NCBI GenBank assembly: GCA_910577175.1
Contig: CAJTLU010000012.1
Location: 1 to 64,000 of the forward strand
Direction: 5' to 3'
From: an uncultured Lachnospiraceae bacterium
GTDB taxonomy: Bacteria; Bacillota; Clostridia; Lachnospirales; Lachnospiraceae
Length of the DNA: 64,000 nt
Positions 41,763 through 50,470 of this stretch are shown piece by piece. Made by a program: the position numbers and the translations under genes. Position 1 is the stretch's first letter; the number at the start of each line of letters is the position of its first letter. The notes under the pieces are model-generated. The model was not told the origin of the DNA. It worked only from the letters and a program-made list of their open reading frames with translations, and ran no database searches.

Positions 41763-42937
41763 CAGGATTTCTTATAAAACGATTTATTAAAGACTATGAG
41801 GCTGTACAAAAGCCCGGGGTACGCGCCGCTTATGGAAAGCTTTCCGGAGCGGTAGGAATTTTTTGCAATCTGATTTTGTTTGGTGTGAAGTTTCTGCTTG
41901 GTACGCTGAGTGCGTCTGTGGCGATTACGGCAGATGCAGTGAACAATCTTTCCGATGCGTCTTCAGGGCTTATCAGTCTGTTTGGATTTAAAATGGCAAG
42001 CCGCCCTGCAGATGAAGAGCATCCTTACGGGCATGCGAGGTATGAGTATCTGGCGGGGCTTACGGTGTCGGTAATGATTCTTGTAATCGGGGTAGAGCTG
42101 CTAAAAGGCAGCGTCCATAAGGTGCTGCATCCGGAGCCGGTGGAGTTTGGCTTTGTTTCAGTGCTTGTGCTGGTGGCGGCGATTCTGGTAAAGCTCTGGC
42201 TGGCGTTTTTTAACCGGAACCTCGGGAAGAAGATTCATTCCCAGACCCTGCTTACGACTGCGGCGGACAGCCGCAATGATGTCATATCGACCTCCGCAGT
42301 GCTGCTTGCGGCGGTATTGTCTTATATGACTGAGGTTGAGCTGGACGGGTACATGGGGGTTTTGGTGGCGCTGTTCATTTTGTACAGCGGCGTAGGACTC
42401 ATCCGCGAGACGCTGGATCCGTTGCTTGGGAAAGCGCCGGATGCCGGAGAAGTGGAAGCAATACAGCAGAAAATCATGGAATATCCGGGGGTCCTTGGAA
42501 CACATGATTTAATGATACATGATTATGGTCCGGGGCGGCAGTTCGCGAGTGTACATGTGGAAGTGGCGGCAGAGGAAGATGTGATAAAAAGCCACGATGT
42601 GATAGACAACATAGAACGTGATTTGTATGAGGAGATGAATCTTCACCTTGTGGTGCATATGGACCCGATTATTACAAGGGATGAGGCAGTAGGGGATTTG
42701 CGCAGATGGCTTTCGTCGGAGGTAAAGAAGGTGAATCCGGAGCTGACAATCCATGACCTGCGTTTTGTGCAGGGAACCACGCATTCGAACCTGATTTTTG
42801 ACTGTCTCGTACCACGGGGCTTAACAGAAAGCGACGCAGAAATCAAGGAAGCCATAGAGGAGCTGGTGAAAGAAACCTATCCTGACTATTATTGTGTTAT
42901 TACGGTTGACCACAGCTATGCGGCTGTGGCGAAATAA
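41759..42937 (+). CDS. cation diffusion facilitator (CDF) transporter
   Basis: 392 residues. Six membrane segments in the first 220, with the metal site pattern Thr-Ala-Asp-Ala-Val-Asn-Asn-Leu-Ser-Asp (about 57-66; His-x-x-x-Asp type replaced by Asp-x-x-x-Asn) and His-Pro-Tyr-Gly-His near 88. The cytoplasmic domain after residue 220 is longer than usual (about 170 residues) and seems to hold two ferredoxin-like modules. Probable export of a divalent metal such as Mn, Fe or Zn. The frame is open far upstream, but ATG 41759 with GGAGAAACAGT overlaps the ytvI-like stop. Confidence 0.88.
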   Translation: MTGFLIKRFIKDYEAVQKPGVRAAYGKLSGAVGIFCNLILFGVKFLLGTLSASVAITADAVNNLSDASSGLISLFGFKMASRPADEEHPYGHARYEYLAGLTVSVMILVIGVELLKGSVHKVLHPEPVEFGFVSVLVLVAAILVKLWLAFFNRNLGKKIHSQTLLTTAADSRNDVISTSAVLLAAVLSYMTEVELDGYMGVLVALFILYSGVGLIRETLDPLLGKAPDAGEVEAIQQKIMEYPGVLGTHDLMIHDYGPGRQFASVHVEVAAEEDVIKSHDVIDNIERDLYEEMNLHLVVHMDPIITRDEAVGDLRRWLSSEVKKVNPELTIHDLRFVQGTTHSNLIFDCLVPRGLTESDAEIKEAIEELVKETYPDYYCVITVDHSYAAVAK

Positions 42938-42992
42938 GGAAGAGGAAACGGGGCTGCGCTTTCTGCAACAGCCCCGTTTCCTCTTCCTTATT
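42933..42992. terminator. bidirectional terminator overlapping both stop codons (family 3 stem)
   Basis: A perfect 24-bp stem (42933-42956 with 42969-42992) spans the stop codons of the convergent CDF and cyclase genes. Its apex, read on the minus strand, is GGGGCTGTTGCAGAAAGCGC followed by AGCCCC, almost identical to the terminator at 20253. Confidence 0.9.
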
Positions 42993-44289
42993 CTGATTTA
43001 GAAAATATGTATTGATTTTTGCCGGAATGCTTTGCCTTGTATAATGCCTCGTCTGCTTTCGCATAGAGTACCTCTAGTGTTTTTCCGTTTCCCGGATAAA
43101 GGCTGATTCCGACGCTTCCACTTAATTTCACTTGTAAATTTTTTGCAACATCAGATACGATACGGAGGATATCCTGTGCTTTTTTCTCTATTTGATTCAT
43201 TTCCATTACATTGCGCAGGAATATAAAAAATTCATCTCCGCCGATTCTGCCGACGATATCGCTGTCCCGGAAGGAATTTTTTAATTCGCTTGCCAGCTTA
43301 ATTAAAAACTCATCCCCTGCCTGATGTCCAAGGGTATCGTTTAATGCTTTAAAATTGTCGATATCCAGCATAAATAGAACGTGCAGCCGGTCGCTTTCGT
43401 GCTGCAGAACCTGCTTGATAGATTCCATTGCAGTTTCCCTGTTTAATACCCTTGTCATTTGGTCTAATTTTGCGGCATTTATAATTTTCTGTTCTTCCTG
43501 CTTGCTTTCATTGATATCTTTTACAGAAAGCATGACACACAAATGGCCGCTGTCCACATCGGTTAAAAAATGCACCTCATTATGTACCCATCTGGTGGAA
43601 CCGTCCGATAGCCTGCGTTCATATTCGTATGACAGGCTGCTTCTGCCGCTTGCATAGATATCTCTTAGCTTAGCAGGTACAAAATTATGATAAAAGTCTA
43701 CAGCTTCATTTTTCCGGTTTACGATAGAGTCCACGGCATAGCGGCATATTTCTTCTACCGTCTGGCACGCCTGCAAGGTACCTTCTGCGATATTCTGGCG
43801 TCTTTGCTTAATAATACGCCAATCATCTACATCAATATAGCAGACGGCATAGGTATCTTCCGGTAAATCGAACAGGTATCTGAATTCCTGCTGGTAACGC
43901 TGCCGGGCAAGATATTCCATTGTAATATCTTTTGTAATTCCTAAAATACCAATAATTTCGTTTTGCTCATTTCGTACCAGATACTTTGAGGTTGAGCCAT
44001 ATCTGGGATGTCCGTTATCATCCGTAATCGGTTCCACATAATGAAATAAATCTTTCTGGGTAGTTAAAATTTTGTGGTCATCTGTTTCATAACGCTTTGC
44101 GAGCTGCTGTCCTGAAAAGATTTCGCTGTCTGTATGGCCTATGATTTCATCTGCAGATGCTTTGCCTGCCATTTTAACAAATGGCATAGAAACTGCCTGA
44201 TACACTAAATTAGTATCCTTTAAAAAAATCATATCATTTGAGTTTTTAAGTATTAATTTGAATGCCAGCTCCATCAATTCTTTTTTCAA
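42988..44289 (-). CDS. PAS-GGDEF diguanylate cyclase
   Basis: 433 residues, cytoplasmic. The N-terminal part (about 10-120) is a PAS domain, followed by a second PAS-like region (about 135-250) and a C-terminal GGDEF domain. The catalytic motif Gly-Gly-Asp-Glu-Phe is intact and is preceded by Arg-Asp-Ser-Asp five residues before, the RxxD inhibitory site for product feedback. It should make cyclic di-GMP from GTP. No membrane segment or EAL domain. Upstream (44290-44524) is an A/T-rich spacer with no other feature I recognise. Confidence 0.93.
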   Translation of the reverse strand: MKKELMELAFKLILKNSNDMIFLKDTNLVYQAVSMPFVKMAGKASADEIIGHTDSEIFSGQQLAKRYETDDHKILTTQKDLFHYVEPITDDNGHPRYGSTSKYLVRNEQNEIIGILGITKDITMEYLARQRYQQEFRYLFDLPEDTYAVCYIDVDDWRIIKQRRQNIAEGTLQACQTVEEICRYAVDSIVNRKNEAVDFYHNFVPAKLRDIYASGRSSLSYEYERRLSDGSTRWVHNEVHFLTDVDSGHLCVMLSVKDINESKQEEQKIINAAKLDQMTRVLNRETAMESIKQVLQHESDRLHVLFMLDIDNFKALNDTLGHQAGDEFLIKLASELKNSFRDSDIVGRIGGDEFFIFLRNVMEMNQIEKKAQDILRIVSDVAKNLQVKLSGSVGISLYPGNGKTLEVLYAKADEALYKAKHSGKNQYIFSKSE

Positions 44290-44524
44290 AATATCACCCT
44301 CCTAAATTTCGTTTCCTTTATTCTAATCAAAAAACACCTTTTGCAGACAGGTGTCCAAAGACGTAATTAGATAAAATAGTTGCTTTTGTAACGACAAAAC
44401 GACAGCCTGTGCTGTAAAGGTTCTATTACAGCCGCTCATAACTGTCAAGTTTTTTCTGATATTTTTTTCACAATAATTATATCACGATTTCCTTTATTAG
44501 TCAATTAGATATATACTTTAAGTT

Positions 44525-44622
44525 CCTTGAGTTTTTGCATTTTTTGAGCCACCTTAAAAAATTCCCCAGGACATACCATCTCCGGGACTTTACGGGGTGC
44601 TAAAAAATGCGGAAACGCAAGG
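44525..44622. repeat. repeat family 2, copy c (98-bp imperfect palindrome)
   Basis: Left arm CCTTGAGTTTTTGCATTTTT (from 44525) and right arm AAAAATGCGGAAACGCAAGG (44603-44622) are inverted copies; CCCCAGG and CCCCGTAAAG-type sequence lies between. It ends nine bases before the -35 box of the proS promoter. Confidence 0.75.
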
Positions 44623-44631
44623 AAGTTCCGA

Positions 44632-44660
44632 TTGACAAATCTGCCTTTTTCGGGTATGAT
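44632..44660 (+). promoter_or_regulatory. sigma-A promoter of the T-box-proS unit
   Basis: TTGACA (44632-44637) and TATGAT (44655-44660) with a 17-base spacer, ahead of the T-box leader. Confidence 0.85.
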
Positions 44661-44694
44661 ACACATAAGCTTTCCGGTTTTGCCGGAATAACGT

Positions 44695-44955
44695 GACAAA
44701 GAAGGGGAATAGTACATCAGGGCAGTCTGTACAGAGAAGGAGGATGCGGCTTTGCCGCAGGCTGAGAGCCTCCTGGAAAAGCGGATGGAACCGGCCCCGG
44801 AGTCCCGCGTGAGGAGCGCGGCGCAGCCTCTGCGATATTGGAGGAACACGGTGAATGCCGTGAGAGAGAGCCGGGTAAGACCGGCTAAGAAGGGTGGTAC
44901 CGCCGGATGATTCGGTCCCTTCTACGGGGTTCCCGTAGAGGGGGCCTTTTTCTCT
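44695..44955 (+). promoter_or_regulatory. T-box riboswitch leader of proS
   Basis: The conserved T-box AGGGTGGTACCGCC is at 44891-44904, with the stem I signatures GAAGGGGAATAGTA (44701-44714) and CAGAGAAGG. The terminator stem GGTCCCTTCTACGGG with CCCGTAGAGGGGCC (44914-44945) is followed by TTTTTCTC, and the T-box can pair as antiterminator. The likely specifier codon is CCG (Pro) at 44791-44793 in GGAACCGG, which agrees with the gene controlled; that assignment is by pattern only. Uncharged tRNA-Pro binding should allow read-through. Confidence 0.92.
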
Positions 44956-45069
44956 TCATAGGAAATACCGTGCTGTGTCAGTGTATGAAAGCGAATTTCT
45001 ATGAAGTAAAGCATTCCGCGGGAATGTGCGCGCGGACTTGGATTACAATTCAGAAAGAGAGGATTTTGT

Positions 45070-46503
45070 ATGGCAAATGACAAGAAAATGGTAGAAGCGA
45101 TTACTTCGATGGAGGAGGACTTCGCGCAGTGGTACACAGATATTGTGAAAAAGGCGGAGCTGGTGGAATATTCCGGAATCAAGGGCTGTATGATTATCCG
45201 CCCGGCAGGGTACGCCATCTGGGAGCTGATACAAAAGGAATTAGACCGTCGCTTTAAAGAAACCGGTGTGGAGAATGTTTATATGCCGATGTTTATTCCG
45301 GAGAGCCTGCTCAACAAAGAAAAGGAACATGTGGAGGGCTTTGCACCAGAAGTGGCATGGGTAACCCACGGCGGCGGAGAGAAGCTGCAGGAGCGGATGT
45401 GCGTGCGGCCGACCTCCGAGACCCTGTTCTGTGATTTTTATGCAAGGATTATCGGCTCTTACCGTGACCTGCCGAAGGTCTATAACCAGTGGTGTTCGGT
45501 TGTCCGTTGGGAAAAAACGACTAGACCGTTTCTCCGTTCCATGGAGTTTTTATGGCAGGAGGGACATACCGCGCATGCGACTGCCGAGGAGGCAGAGGAG
45601 AGGACAATCCAGATGCTGAACCTGTATGCGGATTTCTGTGAAGAGGTGCTTGCAATTCCGATGGTACGCGGCAGAAAGACGGACAAGGAAAAGTTTGCCG
45701 GCGCCGAGGCAACCTACACCATAGAGGCGCTGATGCACGACGGAAAGGCGCTGCAGTCCGGTACGAGCCATAACTTTGGCAGCGGCTTTGCAAAGGCATT
45801 TGAGATCCGGTATACAGATAAGGAAAATAAACTGCAATATGTGCACCAGACCTCATGGGGCATGACGACCCGCTTAATCGGCGCGGTGATTATGGTACAC
45901 GGCGACAACAGCGGTCTGGTGCTTCCACCGGCGATTGCTCCGGTGCAGGCAGTGGTGATTCCGGTACGCCAGGACAAAGAGGGTGTGCTGGATAAGGCAT
46001 ATGAGCTGGGAGCCATGTTAAAGGACTTCCGTGTCAAGGTAGACGACTCCGACCGTTCTCCGGGCTGGAAGTTTGCGGAGCATGAGATGCGCGGCGTGCC
46101 GCTTCGTATCGAAATCGGCCCGAAGGACATTGCGGCAGGTCAGGCAGTAATTGCAAGGCGTGATACCGGCGAAAAGATGACCGTATTGTTAAGCGAGCTG
46201 GCGGAAAAGACAAGGGAGCTTCTTTCGGTGATGCAGAAGGAGATGCTGGAACGTGCAAGAGAACACCGCGACCAGCATACCTATACCGCGGTTCATATGG
46301 AAGAGCTGCTTGACATCGCGGAGCATAAGTCCGGCTTTATCAAGGCAATGTGGTGCGGCGATGTTGCTTGTGAAGAGGCATTAAAGGAGAAAGCAGGCGT
46401 CACCTCCCGTTGTATGCCGTTTGTACAGGAGGAGGTAGCGAAAACCTGTGTCTGCTGCGGGAAGCCTGCAAAGACACTTGTCTACTGGGGGAAGGCGTAC
46501 TAA
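45070..46503 (+). CDS. proS: prolyl-tRNA synthetase (short, eukaryote/archaeal-like type)
   Basis: 477 residues, class II synthetase that charges tRNA-Pro. The short length, the absence of the editing insertion domain, and the C-terminal [10 protein letters not shown] zinc-like tail ending in a Tyr show the ProS type 3 architecture. Motif 2 is Arg-Pro-Thr-Ser-Glu-Thr...Arg-Trp-Glu, and Gly-Ser-Gly-Phe-Ala-Lys-Ala-Phe is visible later. Regulated by the T-box upstream. Repeat copy B begins directly at the stop codon. Confidence 0.95.
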   Translation: MANDKKMVEAITSMEEDFAQWYTDIVKKAELVEYSGIKGCMIIRPAGYAIWELIQKELDRRFKETGVENVYMPMFIPESLLNKEKEHVEGFAPEVAWVTHGGGEKLQERMCVRPTSETLFCDFYARIIGSYRDLPKVYNQWCSVVRWEKTTRPFLRSMEFLWQEGHTAHATAEEAEERTIQMLNLYADFCEEVLAIPMVRGRKTDKEKFAGAEATYTIEALMHDGKALQSGTSHNFGSGFAKAFEIRYTDKENKLQYVHQTSWGMTTRLIGAVIMVHGDNSGLVLPPAIAPVQAVVIPVRQDKEGVLDKAYELGAMLKDFRVKVDDSDRSPGWKFAEHEMRGVPLRIEIGPKDIAAGQAVIARRDTGEKMTVLLSELAEKTRELLSVMQKEMLERAREHRDQHTYTAVHMEELLDIAEHKSGFIKAMWCGDVACEEALKEKAGVTSRCMPFVQEEVAKTCVCCGKPAKTLVYWGKAY

Positions 46504-46832
46504 GGGGCTGTTGCAAAATAAAAAGCGCAGCGGCTCCGGGCGTAGGGGTTTCCTACAAGCGGCAGGCTTTTCTTTGCTGTAAAAGGGAGAAGTGCAGCCT
46601 TATTTTGCATGCGCAACGCTCCGCCGGACTTCCTCTAAGAGCCGTTAAGCCGCTCGGGGGTGTCCTCGCGCCTAACCGGCTCTAAGAGGTGATTCCGCCT
46701 GCGCGAAAGACGCGGTCCTTCGGACAAATGCAAAAGTAAGGCTGCACTTCTTCCCTTTTACAGTTAGTCGTGTTTTTCTATCGCTTGTAAGAAGCCACTA
46801 CGCCTAGAGTCGCTGCGCTTTTTTGCAACAGC
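46504..46832. repeat. repeat family 1, copy B (329-bp imperfect palindrome)
   Basis: Starts at the base after the proS stop. Outer arms GGGGCTGTTGCAAAATAAAA.. and ..TTTTTTGCAACAGCC close the element; further arm pairs are GCGCAGCGGCTCCGGGCGTA and its partner near 46800, and CTGTAAAAGGGAGAAGTGCA (46578-46597) with its partner TGCACTTCTTCCCTTTTACA (46744-46763). The core (46606-46735) is shared with copy A in the opposite orientation. Together with the family 2 fragment and promoter after it, this explains the whole 46504-46957 gap. Confidence 0.87.
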
Positions 46833-46838
46833 CTTCTG

Positions 46839-46863
46839 CTTAAGTTTCCCTGCTTGAGTTTCC
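46839..46863. repeat. repeat family 2, fragment d
   Basis: CTTAAGTTTCC (46839-46849) and CTTGAGTTTCC (46853-46863) are tandem partial copies of the family 2 left arm, six bases before the -35 box at 46870. Confidence 0.5.
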
Positions 46864-46869
46864 CGAAGC

Positions 46870-46898
46870 TTGACAAAAGGCGGCTTTCGTGCTAATAT
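46870..46898 (+). promoter_or_regulatory. sigma-A promoter of the amino-acid ABC importer
   Basis: TTGACA (46870-46875) and TAATAT (46893-46898) with a 17-base spacer, 60 bases before the ATG at 46958. Confidence 0.85.
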
Positions 46899-46957
46899 GA
46901 AAAAATGCCGGCAGGCTTTTGCCTGCTAGCGCTTTACTTTAAAAAAGGAGAGAAAGT

Positions 46958-47758
46958 ATGAAAAAGAAAATTGCATTTTTATTAACGGCTGTGTTATGTC
47001 TGTCTGCGTTTGCAGGCTGCGGCAGCAAAAAGACCGACCTTGAATATATCAAGGATAATGGCAAGATGATTATGGGAATCACGCTGTATGAGCCGATGAA
47101 TTACTATGATGAGAATGGTGAGCTGACCGGCTTTGAGACGGAGTTTGCAAAGGCTGTCTGTGAAAAGCTTGGCGTAGAGCCGAAGTTTCAGGTTATTGAC
47201 TGGAAGCAGAAGGAGACGGAGTTAAAGTCCAAGGCAATCGACTGTATCTGGAACGGTCTTACTGTATCGGAGGACCGGAAGGAGAATATGGCGTTTTCTA
47301 CCGCGTATGTCAGCAACCGCCAGGTAGCGATTATCCGCAAGGCTGATGCAGAGAAGTATACCAACGCGGAGAGCATGGCAGGCGCAAAAATGATTGCAGA
47401 GAGCGGCTCCGCAGGAGAGACTGCAATCCAGGCAGATGCAACGCTTTCTAAAAACGATTACATACCGGCAGCAGCACAGAAGGATGCGCTTCTTGAGATT
47501 AAGGCAGGTACCTCGGACGTTGCAGTATTGGACTATATCATGGCAAAGGCAGTGATTAAGGACGATACGGATTACAAGGATCTGATGATTGTGGAAGAGA
47601 TACAGCTGACGCCGGAGGAATATGCCATCGGCTTCCGTTTAGAGGACAAGGAGCTGCTTGCAGAGGTAAACAAGATTATTGACGAGCTTGTAGAGGACGG
47701 TACGCTGGCAGAGATAGCAGCAAGGTATGACATGTCCGAGAATCTGGCATTTAAGTAA
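46958..47758 (+). CDS. amino-acid ABC transporter substrate-binding lipoprotein
   Basis: 266 residues. Signal peptide ends Ala-Phe-Ala-Gly-Cys with lipidated Cys21. The rest is a family 3 binding protein (Gly-Lys-Met-Ile-Met-Gly-Ile-Thr, Pro-Met-Asn-Tyr-Tyr-Asp-Glu-Asn-Gly-Glu-Leu-Thr-Gly-Phe-Glu, Trp-Asn-Gly-Leu-Thr-Val) as used for polar amino acids. The ligand may be Gln, Cys, His or Arg; not decided. First gene of a binding protein-permease-ATPase operon. Confidence 0.92.
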   Translation: MKKKIAFLLTAVLCLSAFAGCGSKKTDLEYIKDNGKMIMGITLYEPMNYYDENGELTGFETEFAKAVCEKLGVEPKFQVIDWKQKETELKSKAIDCIWNGLTVSEDRKENMAFSTAYVSNRQVAIIRKADAEKYTNAESMAGAKMIAESGSAGETAIQADATLSKNDYIPAAAQKDALLEIKAGTSDVAVLDYIMAKAVIKDDTDYKDLMIVEEIQLTPEEYAIGFRLEDKELLAEVNKIIDELVEDGTLAEIAARYDMSENLAFK

Positions 47759-47785
47759 AGGATTCCGCAAAGGAGAAGGTAGACT

Positions 47786-48433
47786 ATGTCATTTATTGAC
47801 GTTACGATGCAGCTGTTAAATGGCTTTAAGACAACAATGCTGATTTTTGCAGTAACGCTTCTTGGCGCGGTTCCGCTCGGTCTTGTCATTACGTTTGGTT
47901 CCATGTCAAAGATTAAGCCGCTCCGCTTCCTGACGAGGACGTTCGTCTGGATTATCCGCGGAACGCCGTTAATGCTGCAGGTAATTCTGGTGTTTTACGG
48001 TCCGGGACTGATGTTCGGCGCAAGGGCACTGCCACGGGAGGTGGCAGTGCTTCTGGCGTTTATTATCAATTATGCGGCGTATTTTTCGGAAATCTACCGC
48101 GGAGGAATTGAAAGCATTCCGGCAGGGCAGTATGAAGCGGGACTGGTGCTTGGCATGACAAAGCGCCAGATTTTCTTTAAAGTAGTGCTGTTTCAGGTGA
48201 TTAAGCGGATTGTGCCGCCGATGGGAAATGAGATTATTACATTGGTGAAGGATACCTCCCTTGCCCGTGTTATTTCCGTTACGGAGCTTGTCATGGCGGC
48301 GCAGGATATTGTTGCGGTAAAAGGAATTATCTGGCCGACGTTTTATATCGGCGTATTCTATCTGTTGGTTTCCGGTGTATTGACCCTGCTGTTTAACCGG
48401 ATTGAAAAGAAACTGGATTATTATAAAGGATAG
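47786..48433 (+). CDS. amino-acid ABC transporter permease
   Basis: 215 residues, five membrane segments, HisM/GlnP type. The EAA loop is Glu-Ala-Gly-Leu-Val-Leu-Gly-Met-Thr-Lys-Arg-Gln (about 114-125), preceded by Tyr-Phe-Ser-Glu-Ile-Tyr-Arg-Gly-Gly-Ile-Glu-Ser-Ile-Pro-Ala-Gly-Gln. Spans the membrane and passes the amino acid delivered by the binding protein. GGAGAAGG precedes the ATG; the ATPase follows after four bases. Confidence 0.94.
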   Translation: MSFIDVTMQLLNGFKTTMLIFAVTLLGAVPLGLVITFGSMSKIKPLRFLTRTFVWIIRGTPLMLQVILVFYGPGLMFGARALPREVAVLLAFIINYAAYFSEIYRGGIESIPAGQYEAGLVLGMTKRQIFFKVVLFQVIKRIVPPMGNEIITLVKDTSLARVISVTELVMAAQDIVAVKGIIWPTFYIGVFYLLVSGVLTLLFNRIEKKLDYYKG

Positions 48434-48437
48434 CAAA

Positions 48438-49238
48438 ATGGCGGTATTGGAAGTTAAAAATATTCGAAAAAGCTTTGACGGCGAAGAGGTTTTAAAGGGA
48501 ATTGATTTTTCCATGGAAAAGGGAGAGGTGCTGGCAATTATCGGTTCTTCGGGAAGCGGGAAAACGACGTTGCTGCGCTGTCTGAACTTTCTGCTGGAAC
48601 CAGACGAGGGGCGGATACTCGTAAATGGCGCCTGCATTTTTGATGCGGAGGATAAGCAGAAGATTAAGGAAAAGGAGCTCCGTGAAAAGCGTCTGCATTT
48701 TGGGCTTGTATTCCAGTCCTTTCACCTGTTTCCGCAGTATAATGTCCTGCAGAACGTAACTCTTGCGGCGCAGCTTCAGATAAAAGAGGCGCTGAAGGAG
48801 CGCGGTGCGTCCAAACAGGAGAAAAAGGAAGCGCTTGCGGCAGTGAACGTACAGGCGGAGCAGCTGCTCCGGCAGGTAGGGCTTTTGGAAAAAAAGCAGG
48901 CATACCCGTGTGAGCTTTCCGGCGGCCAGCAGCAGCGTGTTGCGATTGCAAGGGCATTGGCATTAAATCCGGACATTCTCTGCTTTGACGAGCCGACCAG
49001 TGCGTTAGACCCGGCGCTGACCGGAGAAGTGCTTCGCGTCATCCGTGGTCTGAAGTCTTCGGAGCGCACAATGATTGTCGTTACCCATGAAATGGAATTT
49101 GCAAGAAGGGTAGCCGACCGGGTAATTTATATGGCTGACGGTGTGATTGAGGAATACGGCGAGCCGGAACAGATTTTTGCAAACCCGCAGAGCCCGAAGC
49201 TGAAGGCATTTTTACAGAACGCCGGCGAGGGTCTGTAA
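48438..49238 (+). CDS. amino-acid ABC transporter ATP-binding protein
   Basis: 266 residues of the GlnQ/HisP type. Walker A Gly-Ser-Ser-Gly-Ser-Gly-Lys-Thr-Thr near 37-45, signature Leu-Ser-Gly-Gly-Gln-Gln-Gln near the middle, Walker B Leu-Cys-Phe-Asp-Glu-Pro-Thr-Ser and H-loop Thr-His-Glu-Met-Glu-Phe. A stretch of about 20 extra residues (Lys-Glu-Arg-Gly-Ala-Ser-Lys-Gln-Glu-Lys-Lys) lies between Q-loop and signature. The frame is open from 48402, but ATG 48438 fits the fold. It powers the importer formed with the two upstream genes. Confidence 0.94.
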   Translation: MAVLEVKNIRKSFDGEEVLKGIDFSMEKGEVLAIIGSSGSGKTTLLRCLNFLLEPDEGRILVNGACIFDAEDKQKIKEKELREKRLHFGLVFQSFHLFPQYNVLQNVTLAAQLQIKEALKERGASKQEKKEALAAVNVQAEQLLRQVGLLEKKQAYPCELSGGQQQRVAIARALALNPDILCFDEPTSALDPALTGEVLRVIRGLKSSERTMIVVTHEMEFARRVADRVIYMADGVIEEYGEPEQIFANPQSPKLKAFLQNAGEGL

Positions 49239-49253
49239 AAGAAGGAAACACAA

Positions 49254-50141
49254 ATGGAAAAAGAAGAGCGTAGTGCAAAAATTAAGCTTTCCCTGGCGAT
49301 GCTGGTGTTCGGCTCTATCGGGGTATTCCGGCGGTATATTCCGCTGTCCTCTTCCTGGATGGCATTCACAAGAGGAAGTATCGGAACAGTGTTTTTACTG
49401 CTTGTTGTACTCTGCTCCGGGAAGCGGGTGGAAAAGGCTGCAGTAAAGCGGAATTTTCTGCCGTTGTTGATTTCTGGTACGGCCATCGGCATCAACTGGA
49501 TTTTGCTGTTTGAGGCGTACCGTTATACGACGGTGGCGGCTGCGACGCTGTGCTACTATATGGCGCCGGTGCTTGTTATCGTCTGCTCGCCAGTTGTATT
49601 AAAGGAGAGGCTGACGGTAAGGAAGGTTGTCTGTGTGCTGGGAGCGCTTGCCGGGATGCTGCTGGTATCCGGTATTTTCCAAGGAGACGCCTCCGGCGGC
49701 GTGAATGCGAAGGGGATTGCATGCGGACTTGGCGCAGCGGCATTTTATGCCACGGTCATGCTGACCAATAAGTTTTTTAAGAAGATTTCTGCCTATGACA
49801 GTACGATTCTGCAGCTGGGGATTGCGGCGCTCATCGTGCTGCCTTATGCGCTTGCAGTGGATGGCACAGGAGCGTTTTCCGCATTGTCCCTGCCGCAGGG
49901 ACTGCTGCTTTTTATTGTAGGAACAATACATACGGGGGCGGCGTACTGGTTGTACTTTGGAAGCATGCAGCAGTTAAGCAGCCAGACCGTTGCGGTGTAC
50001 AGCTACATTGACCCGGCATTTGCCGTGGTGCTTTCCATTGTACTTTTGCGGGAGGAAACCGGCCTGGCCGGAATCCTTGGGGCGGTATTGATTCTTGGCT
50101 CCACGCTACTTAGTGAATGGAAGGGAAAGCGGAGCGTTTAG
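49254..50141 (+). CDS. EamA/DMT-superfamily transporter
   Basis: 295 residues, ten membrane segments in two EamA repeats (first about 5-140, second about 155-290). Hallmarks are Arg-Gly-Ser-Ile-Gly-Thr-Val-Phe near 38 and the second-repeat Tyr-Ser-Tyr-Ile-Asp-Pro-Ala-Phe-Ala-Val-Val-Leu-Ser. Drug/metabolite exporters of this type often export amino acids or related metabolites; substrate unknown. It starts 16 bases after the importer operon and may be co-transcribed, then is closed by the terminator at 50161. Confidence 0.9.
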   Translation: MEKEERSAKIKLSLAMLVFGSIGVFRRYIPLSSSWMAFTRGSIGTVFLLLVVLCSGKRVEKAAVKRNFLPLLISGTAIGINWILLFEAYRYTTVAAATLCYYMAPVLVIVCSPVVLKERLTVRKVVCVLGALAGMLLVSGIFQGDASGGVNAKGIACGLGAAAFYATVMLTNKFFKKISAYDSTILQLGIAALIVLPYALAVDGTGAFSALSLPQGLLLFIVGTIHTGAAYWLYFGSMQQLSSQTVAVYSYIDPAFAVVLSIVLLREETGLAGILGAVLILGSTLLSEWKGKRSV

Positions 50142-50160
50142 GAACAGAAGAGGTCTGTAA

Positions 50161-50205
50161 GGCTTCCTTACTGCATAACGTGTAGTGAGGAAGCCTTTGT
50201 TTTTA
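50161..50205 (+). terminator. terminator after the EamA gene
   Basis: GGCTTCCTTACT (50161-50172) and AGTGAGGAAGCC form a 12-bp stem around GCATAACGTGT, followed by TTTGTTTTT. Confidence 0.88.
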
Positions 50206-50231
50206 GGGGCAATGAAACGAATGTTATCCCG

Positions 50232-50262
50232 ACTGCCGCGCGCTTTGTGCGGCAGTTTTTTA
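50232..50262 (+). terminator. second terminator-like hairpin
   Basis: ACTGCCGC and GTGCGGCAGT pair around GCGCTTT, followed by a TTTTTT run. It is 30 bases after the first terminator, giving a tandem pair. Confidence 0.7.
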
Positions 50263-50311
50263 TGTCCTGGAGAAGTTTGGACTGCCACACGAAGCGTGGC
50301 CTGGGCTTACA

Positions 50312-50405
50312 AGCAGAGGACATCGTTTACTGTAAAGGGAATATAGTTGTCTTATTTTTGCATGCGCTAAAAAACGCGGTCCTTCGGACAAATGCAAAAC
50401 AGCAG
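50312..50405. repeat. repeat family 1, internally deleted copy C
   Basis: The left arm has ACAAGCAGAGG and ACTGTAAAGGGAA like copy B, then TTTTTGCATGCGC. The core keeps only its end, ACGCGGTCCTTCGGACAAAT followed by GCAAAA. About 80 bases between GCATGCGC and ACGCGGTCC present in copy B are missing. It lies in the 329-base gap between the EamA and DUF1538 genes. Confidence 0.75.
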
Positions 50406-50470
50406 AGGGTCTTGTAATTTTTGCCGGGACTATGTTAAAATAAGCATGGAAAAGAAAAGGAGGTATACGA

